A stretch of 64,000 nt of DNA from Candidatus Dechloromonas phosphoritropha. Its GTDB lineage: Bacteria; Pseudomonadota; Gammaproteobacteria; Burkholderiales; Rhodocyclaceae. The translations under genes and the position numbers were made by a program. Positions 59,283 through 64,000 of this stretch are shown here, piece by piece. The notes beneath the pieces were generated by a model. It searched no databases and was not told the origin of the DNA. It was given only the letters and a program-made list of their open reading frames with translations. Within the stretch, counting starts at the first letter, position 1. The number at the start of each line of letters is the position of its first letter. Where the stretch lies: positions 992,001 to 1,056,000 of the forward strand of contig JADKGN010000001.1 in NCBI GenBank assembly GCA_016722705.1, read 5' to 3'.

Positions 59283-60673
59283 CAATCCTCTTGACTTAGC
59301 GGTCTGTCATCTAATTTTGGCAACTTTGCCATCTGGCCGCGCCAAGATATAATCGAGCATGTAACCAATTGATATAAATAGGCGTTATATGACGGCCTAA
59401 ATATGCCAATATCGTTTCACGGCTAACGGACTACATTCATGGCGCCAATTTCCTTGCCGCCGCCCGCCGCGAGCCTCGGTTTTTCACCCGAAACCGTGAA
59501 TTGCCATTCACGAATCTGATCGCTTTCCTGCTCACCGGCATTCGCGGCGCAGTTCAGGCGGAGCTTGATTCCTGCTTTGCCCTGCTTGCCGGAAGAACCC
59601 GCCTTTGTCGGGCGATCACGGCCAGTGCCTTCTCAAAGGCGCGCAGCCATCTGGTCGCCAATCTCTTTGAGCCGCTCAATACAGAATTGCTGCGCCTGGT
59701 CGATGAGGTCGTTCCGCAGCAGCCGGACTGGCAAGGCTTGCGGGTCTTGGCGGCGGATGCATCGAAGGTACGTCTGACCTTGCTTGACCTGGAAGGGCGC
59801 CGCCATATTCGAGAAGCGGCCATCTTCGGTTTGTTTCGGCCAGGGATCGAATTGTTCGACTCGCTGATTTTGCACAGTTCGCTGGTCGGCGAACGTCAGA
59901 TGTTGTTTGAGCGGCTTGACCGACTCGGTGCTCAGGACATGCTGGTGCTTGATCGCGGGTATCCGGGTGCCTGGTTGGTCGCGGCGCTGTTGCATCGAGG
60001 TATCCCCTTTTGCATACGCTGTGATTCGTCCGCTTCCTTTTCTGCCATCACCCAGTTCATGCGATCCGGAGAAGATGAGGCGCAGGTGACATTGCCGCCA
60101 CCGCATCGTCAGGATGCCATTGATTACGAGTGTCCGCGTCTGCCTTCTATGGTTCGCCTGATTCGTCAGGTGACGCCGACTGGCAAGGTACGGGTCTTGA
60201 TGACCTCCTTGCTTGATACCGCGCGGTATCCGGCCACAAGCTTCTCAGCCCTTTATCACAGCCGTTGGCGTATCGAGGAGGCGTTCAAGCGCATCAAACA
60301 CCGGCTCAATCTGGAGCACACGTCCGGCCTGACTTGGCTGGCCGCCTGCCAGGATGTTGGGGCCAAGATGGTGTGTGACAATCTCAATGCCCTGGCCACC
60401 TACCTGGCTGCGGAAGAGCGGCTGCCCAGCGATTCGCCATGGCGAGTGAATCGGACGATGGCCTTCAATACCGTACGTCGTATCTTGCCCCGAGTCTTGG
60501 CGGGTGTGCAGCAAATCACCACCCGAGTTACCAAGGAAATCTTCTCGGAAATCGTCAAAAACCTTCAGAAATTTATCCCTGATCGTGCTCGACCTCGGCC
60601 AAACCAGCGAAAGCCTCACCTGTCCTTTGCTTACAAACCCGCCGTATGACTATGGACTAAGTTGAGAGGATTG
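59283..60673 (+). mobile_element. IS4-family element (group B, copy 2)
   Basis: A 1,391-bp element with end CAATCCTCTTGACTTAGCGG and right end read inward CAATCCTCTCAACTTAG. It shares its organisation with the 49.3-kb copy but is clearly diverged. It lies in the portal gene. Confidence 0.93.
59501..60649 (+). CDS. IS4-family transposase (group B)
   Basis: DDE transposase of 382 codons from the TTG at 59501. The 49.3-kb homologue has about 25 more residues at the N-terminus. In this copy the matching codons (LTDYIHGANFLAAARRE) are present and open, but no ATG or GTG starts them; the position of the homologue's GTG is ATC. Catalytic regions are intact: RVLAADASKVRLTLLDLEG, DMLVLDRGYPGAWLVAALL, YHSRWRIEEAFKRIKHRLNL. 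The true start is uncertain. Confidence 0.85.
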   Translation: MPFTNLIAFLLTGIRGAVQAELDSCFALLAGRTRLCRAITASAFSKARSHLVANLFEPLNTELLRLVDEVVPQQPDWQGLRVLAADASKVRLTLLDLEGRRHIREAAIFGLFRPGIELFDSLILHSSLVGERQMLFERLDRLGAQDMLVLDRGYPGAWLVAALLHRGIPFCIRCDSSASFSAITQFMRSGEDEAQVTLPPPHRQDAIDYECPRLPSMVRLIRQVTPTGKVRVLMTSLLDTARYPATSFSALYHSRWRIEEAFKRIKHRLNLEHTSGLTWLAACQDVGAKMVCDNLNALATYLAAEERLPSDSPWRVNRTMAFNTVRRILPRVLAGVQQITTRVTKEIFSEIVKNLQKFIPDRARPRPNQRKPHLSFAYKPAV

Positions 60674-60983
60674 GGCTATGCCCGGGGTGGTCAGGCCAAG
60701 CGCCGCGAGTATCTGTCCGTGAAATGGATTCCCCAGGGCTGGCAGTGGGTGGATCCCAAGAAAGAGTTTGACGCCATGCTCACCGCGATGCGCGCCGGCC
60801 TGTTATCGCGCTCCGAGGCGATCTCGTCATTTGGCTATGACGCTGAGGATGTTGATCGCGAGATTGCCGCCGACAACGCCCGGGCCGATGCGCTCGGCCT
60901 GGTGTTCGAGTCCGACCCGCGTCACGAATTGCCGACGCCTGCGCTGCCAGAGATTCCCGTGAGCAGCGAGTCCTCAGCTGATG

Positions 60984-61268
60984 CTATGAAGAGCGCTTGA
61001 GGTCCCGATAGAAGTTCTCGTGGGGGCCGACGGCTTCAAGATAGATCAGGCGGACTTCATCATCCACTGTGTAGCCGAGCAGGTAGAGCTGGTTCTGGCT
61101 GCGGAATTTATAGACGAACAGTTCGGCCAGGTCGCCCTTCTTACGTTCGCCGACGGCAGGATTATCCGCAATGACCTCGGCGGCCGCGTCGACATCGGCG
61201 ACGACGTTGTCGTGGAGTTTCTTGTAGGCGCGTGCGAAACGTCGGGTCTGCTTGAGCGAATAGCTCAT
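60984..61268 (-). CDS. RelE/ParE-family toxin
   Basis: A 94-residue toxin: MSYSLKQTRRFARAYKKLHD, then AVGERKKGDLAELFVYKFRS, NQLYLLGYTVDDEVRLIYL and GPHENFYRDLKR. The fold and the FARAYKKL and KFRSQNQLYLLGY patterns fit RelE/ParE family. The start overlaps the antitoxin stop (ATGA). Its 3' end overlaps the portal gene tail on the other strand. Target (ribosome-bound mRNA or gyrase) unknown. Confidence 0.85.
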   Translation of the reverse strand: MSYSLKQTRRFARAYKKLHDNVVADVDAAAEVIADNPAVGERKKGDLAELFVYKFRSQNQLYLLGYTVDDEVRLIYLEAVGPHENFYRDLKRSS

Positions 61269-61498
61269 GCCCGCCGTGACCGGGCAATGAAGGTCGTCGC
61301 ATCGTCATGGGACTCAGCCATCGATGCCAGTGATTCGGCAATGAAACCCGCTGGAAGGTCTGGATTGTCCAGTGCGGCGCGACCTACACGGGCCCAGTAC
61401 TCGACCTGACCAGCAATGCTGCGATGTTCGACCATGGCATCAGCGCGAGCCTGATCGTACAGCGTCTGATCGATACGAATGGAAGTCGATGCAGTCAT
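61265..61498 (-). CDS. ParD-like antitoxin
   Basis: A 77-residue ribbon-helix-helix antitoxin: TASTSIRIDQTLYDQARADA, then MVEHRSIAGQVEYWARVGRA, the ParD-like DNA-binding region. A C-terminal tail (MAESHDDATTFIARSRRA) would bind the toxin. It precedes and overlaps the toxin gene. Likely represses its own promoter upstream, between it and the protease gene. Confidence 0.82.
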   Translation of the reverse strand: MTASTSIRIDQTLYDQARADAMVEHRSIAGQVEYWARVGRAALDNPDLPAGFIAESLASMAESHDDATTFIARSRRA

Positions 61499-61582
61499 GG
61501 TGGTTCTCCAGAAAAAGTCCGTTCAACGGATAAGCAGAACGTTACCACAATTGTAGTAAGTCCTTCAAGGAGTACAACTGAA

Positions 61583-62851
61583 ATGCAGCTACCGCACCTG
61601 GCGTCCCGTCTCTACGGGATGCCGCTTCTGCTCGCCCGAGCCAAACTGGACGTGATTCTCTCGGTACTGGGCGATCGGGTGAGTTGGCCGGAACTTGATC
61701 TGGCCTCACCACTAGCGCATGCCCGGCCACGTAGTGATGCCCCTGCGGGGATCGCCGTGATTCCGGTGGTGGGGTCACTGGTGCGCCGCACGATGGGACT
61801 GGACCTAGCGTCAGGATTTACCTCCTACGCCGAGATTGCCGGCATGGTCGACGCCGCCCTCAGTGACTCGAGCGTCGAGGGCATCGTGCTCGACATCGAT
61901 TCTTCGGGTGGCGAAGCGGGTGGCGTCTTCGAGCTTGGTGAGCGGATCCGTGCGACCGATACGATGAAGCCGGTCTGGGCGGTCGCCTCGGACGCGGCCT
62001 ATTCAGCCGCCTACGCCATTGGCTGTGCCGCTTCGCGCCTGGTCATTAGTCGCACCGGCGGCGTCGGTTCCATCGGCGTGATCGCCATGCATGTTGACCA
62101 GACGGCGCGCGACGCCCAGCAGGGCTATCGCTACACCCCCATCACCGCCGGGGAGCAGAAGAACGACTTCTCGCCCCACGAAAAACTTACCCCCGACGCC
62201 CATGCCCGTCTGCAGGTTGAGGTCGATCGCCTCTACGGCCTCTTCGTTGCCCACGTTGCCGCTATGCGCAAGCTCGATGGTGATGCCGTGCGTGCCACCG
62301 AGGCTGGTACCTATTTCGGTGAGGACGCCGTTACTGCCGGGCTGGCCGACGCAGTCGGCAGCCTCGATGCGGTGCTCTCCGATTTCAGCAACTTTCTGGT
62401 GGCTCGTCGGGCGCGCGGCCACGCGGTATCCGGTTCCACGCGCTCACTCATCGCACCCCCCTCAACGCTCATGGAGAACACAAGCATGCCAATGACTGAT
62501 CCTGTCGAAAACTCGTTGACCGATGACCCGGCAGAGCTAACCGATCCGGAAACGGAGAAACACGTCACCAACGAAGCACCTGCGGCGGCTAATCCGGCAG
62601 CGCCCGAAGCCCACCGTGCCGATGCGGTGGCGATTGCCGAACTGTGCCAACTCGCCGGCCATCCCGAACTGAGCGCTGCCTTCCTCGCCAAAGGCGTCTC
62701 CGAAGCCCACGTCAGGAAAGCACTGCTGGCATCACGCGCCGACAGCCCGGAGATCCGCTCCACGATCGCGCCGGATGCCGCACCGCCCCAGCAATCCCCG
62801 TCCGCCAATCCCCTGATGGCGGCCGTCAAGAATCTCACCGGAAAGGAATAA
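61583..62851 (+). CDS. Phage head maturation protease/scaffold (S49)
   Basis: A serine protease of the SppA/lambda-C type, 422 residues. The catalytic serine region is SDAAYSAAYAIGCAASRLV (AYSAAY), and LDIDSSGGEAGGVFELGERI and GVGSIGVIAMHVDQT are family marks; the Lys lies in the next conserved block. The C-terminal 100 residues (internal ATG near MPMTDPVENSLTDDPAE) are acidic and helical like a Nu3 scaffold. AAGGAG lies upstream of ATG 61583. Intact. Confidence 0.9.
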   Translation: MQLPHLASRLYGMPLLLARAKLDVILSVLGDRVSWPELDLASPLAHARPRSDAPAGIAVIPVVGSLVRRTMGLDLASGFTSYAEIAGMVDAALSDSSVEGIVLDIDSSGGEAGGVFELGERIRATDTMKPVWAVASDAAYSAAYAIGCAASRLVISRTGGVGSIGVIAMHVDQTARDAQQGYRYTPITAGEQKNDFSPHEKLTPDAHARLQVEVDRLYGLFVAHVAAMRKLDGDAVRATEAGTYFGEDAVTAGLADAVGSLDAVLSDFSNFLVARRARGHAVSGSTRSLIAPPSTLMENTSMPMTDPVENSLTDDPAELTDPETEKHVTNEAPAAANPAAPEAHRADAVAIAELCQLAGHPELSAAFLAKGVSEAHVRKALLASRADSPEIRSTIAPDAAPPQQSPSANPLMAAVKNLTGKE

Positions 62852-62854
62852 GCC

Positions 62855-63232
62855 ATGCCCGTCATTACCGAAGGACTCAACCTCGGCGATCTACTCAAGT
62901 ACGAAGCCCCCAATCTCTATTCACGTGACCCGGTCACGATTGCCGCTGGCCAGAACCTCGGTCTCGGCACGGTGGTGGGCATCGAAGCCGCCACAGCCAA
63001 GCTGAAGCAGATCGATCCCGCCGCCACCGATGGCACTGAGATCGCCGTCGGCGTGCTCGCCACTTCGGTCGATGCCAGTCTCATCGATCGCGAGGACGGG
63101 CTTCTGATCGCCCGTCATGCCGTGGTTGCCGACCACGCGCTGATCTGGCCAGCCGGCATCGCCGCGCTGGAAAAAGCCACCGCCATTGCCCAACTCAAGG
63201 CGGCCGGTGTGCTCGTTCGCCACGCTGTTTAA
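62855..63232 (+). CDS. Phage head decoration protein (gpD-like)
   Basis: A 125-residue capsid-stabilising protein: MPVITEGLNLGDLLKYEAPN, then SRDPVTIAAGQNLGLGTVVG and IAVGVLATSVDAS. Matches the lambda gpD/HDPD family. Starts three bases after the protease stop. Intact. Confidence 0.9.
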   Translation: MPVITEGLNLGDLLKYEAPNLYSRDPVTIAAGQNLGLGTVVGIEAATAKLKQIDPAATDGTEIAVGVLATSVDASLIDREDGLLIARHAVVADHALIWPAGIAALEKATAIAQLKAAGVLVRHAV

Positions 63233-63244
63233 AGGAGAAATTAC

Positions 63245-63961
63245 ATGCAGAACCCGTTCTCGAATCCCGCCTCCTCGATGGCGAACCTCACGGCCGCCCT
63301 CAACCTCCTGCCGAACCGCTATGGCCGGCTGGAATCCCTCAATCTGTTCCCGGCGCGTCTGGTACGCTTTCGCCAGATACTCATCGAAGAGAAGAACGGC
63401 GTACTCAATCTCCTGCCGACCCTGCCGGTGGGGAGCCCCGGTACCGTGGGCCAGCGCGATAAACGTAAGATGCGCTCCTTTGTCGTGCCGCATATCCCGC
63501 ACGATGATGTGGTGCTGCCTGACGAGGTCCAGGGGCTGCGCGCCTTCGGCTCGGAAACCCAGTTGGAGACCATTGCCGGCGACATGGCCCGGCATCTGGA
63601 AACGATGCGCAACAAGCACGCCATCACGCTCAAGCATCTGCGTATGACCTACGACCAAGGGCGCGAGATGGCGCAGCATGCGCGCCTTTCTGAAATCACT
63701 GGCGTCGCGGTCCATTTCGCCGATCCGCACAGCCCTTGGCAACGCGGCATCAACGAAAATACCAACGGCTTGCTTCGCCAGTATTTTCCCAAGGGATCCG
63801 ATCTCTCTGGATTCTCTCAGACCGAACTCGATGCCGTTGCCTGGCAACTCAATACCCGACCTCGAAAGAGCCTCAACTTTCACTGTCCGGCCGAACTGTT
63901 TATCCCAGAATCCTTCGACTTCTTTAAGCATCATCATCGGCTTGTTGCACTTCGGACTTGA
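63245..63961 (+). pseudogene. Major capsid protein E fused to IS30 tail
   Basis: The first 133 or so residues are a lambda-like E capsid N-terminus (MANLTAALNLLPNRYGRLES, LVRFRQILIEEKNGVLNLLP, RDKRKMRSFVVPHIPHDDVV, TMRNKHAITLKHLRM). At about 63646 the frame passes without a break into the C-terminal third of an IS30 transposase (DQGREMAQHARLSEITGVAV, SPWQRGINENTNGLLRQYFP, HHHRLVALRT). The 238-codon result is an artefact of insertion or deletion, not a capsid protein. Confidence 0.85.
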
Positions 63962-63972
63962 AACCGCCTAGC
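63646..63972 (+). mobile_element. IS30-family 3' fragment
   Basis: The 3' third of an IS30 transposase with the element end GGACTTGAAACCGCC. The 5' part is missing. It differs from the 51.3-kb IS30 and its tail matches the two remnants at 27806-27882. Confidence 0.85.
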
Positions 63973-64000
63973 GATTGAATGTCGACCACGGCAGGAAATC

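Larger units (their letters stand above)
59273..60683. repeat. 10-bp target duplication of IS4 group B copy 2
   Basis: GGCTATGCCC at 59273-59282 and 60674-60683 flanks the element. Removing it joins LPGYA to RGGQ in frame within the portal gene. Confidence 0.93.
58511..61000 (+). pseudogene. Phage portal protein (lambda-B type), broken
   Basis: Remains of a lambda-like portal protein, the ring through which DNA enters the head. The N-terminus is deleted up to 58511. A TAG at 58829-58831 replaces the Tyr of LVKLNELDQYNDAELVRKK. An IS4 element enters after LPGYA at 59283, and the tail resumes after it as RGGQAKRREYLSVKWIPQGW, ending at 61000. Recognisable: GIEFDRLGRRVAYHLYRAHP, FRPLRPGQIRGEPWLARALV and ALGLVFESDPRHE. 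Three independent lesions make it non-functional. Confidence 0.85.

Overview
The window reads as a chromosomal segment of a GC-rich betaproteobacterium, most like the Rhodocyclaceae (Dechloromonas/Accumulibacter/Azospira relatives). This is an inference from protein flavour: prfB with its +1 frameshift, AcnA, an SHP/diheme cytochrome c/cytochrome b cluster with a QseBC-like pair, an ArcA-free layout, and beta-proteobacterial housekeeping genes. No rRNA, tRNA or CRISPR array was seen. The striking general feature is the load of insertion sequences: at least eight families (IS1380, two unrelated IS4 groups, IS66, ISAs1, IS3, IS30, IS5, IS256) plus a repeated element with an unfamiliar 505-residue protein. 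Many have readable target duplications, so several broken host genes can be reconstructed.

Layout. 1-3.3 kb: a TetR/HlyD/fused-ABC-ATPase export operon (YbhG/YbhF type) on the minus strand. 3.3-11.2 kb: an IS graveyard: IS1380, fused remnants of a LysR gene and an aroG gene, a DUF4160/DUF2442 small-gene pair damaged by a stop codon and an IS4 insertion, and a HAF-repeat autotransporter split by an IS66 with loss of its middle. 11.6-21 kb: a stable core with a methyltransferase, a zinc-ribbon protein, acnA, a Blc lipocalin, gpmI, an MFS carrier and prfB. 21-27.8 kb: a tightly packed five-gene SMC operon of the Wadjet/MksBEFG kind (kleisin, KITE-like, SMC ATPase, an unfamiliar helical protein, Toprim nuclease), starting directly at the prfB stop codon. 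27.8-32.4 kb: an RND efflux operon with a cupin. 32.4-38.1 kb: yceH, an exonuclease, an esterase, def, a universal stress protein and a SulP-STAS-cNMP transporter.

38.2-44.3 kb is a second mosaic of mobile DNA: a broken ISAs1, two perfect inverted 1,404-bp copies of the 505-residue-protein element, a transposase fragment and an IS3 element. 44.4-49.1 kb holds a QseBC-like two-component system, cytochrome b, diheme cytochrome c, an SHP-type cytochrome and an MFS carrier. From 49.3 kb to the right edge lies a decayed zone: two IS4 copies, IS30, an hsdR remnant, an IS5 remnant, another IS4, then a shredded lambda-like prophage (excisionase-like HTH, small early genes, portal, S49 protease/scaffold, decoration protein, capsid) carrying IS256, IS4, a toxin-antitoxin pair and an in-frame capsid-IS30 fusion.

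Best candidates for closer study are the five-gene SMC operon with its extra subunit and the repeated 505-residue-protein element. Neither was compared with a database here.
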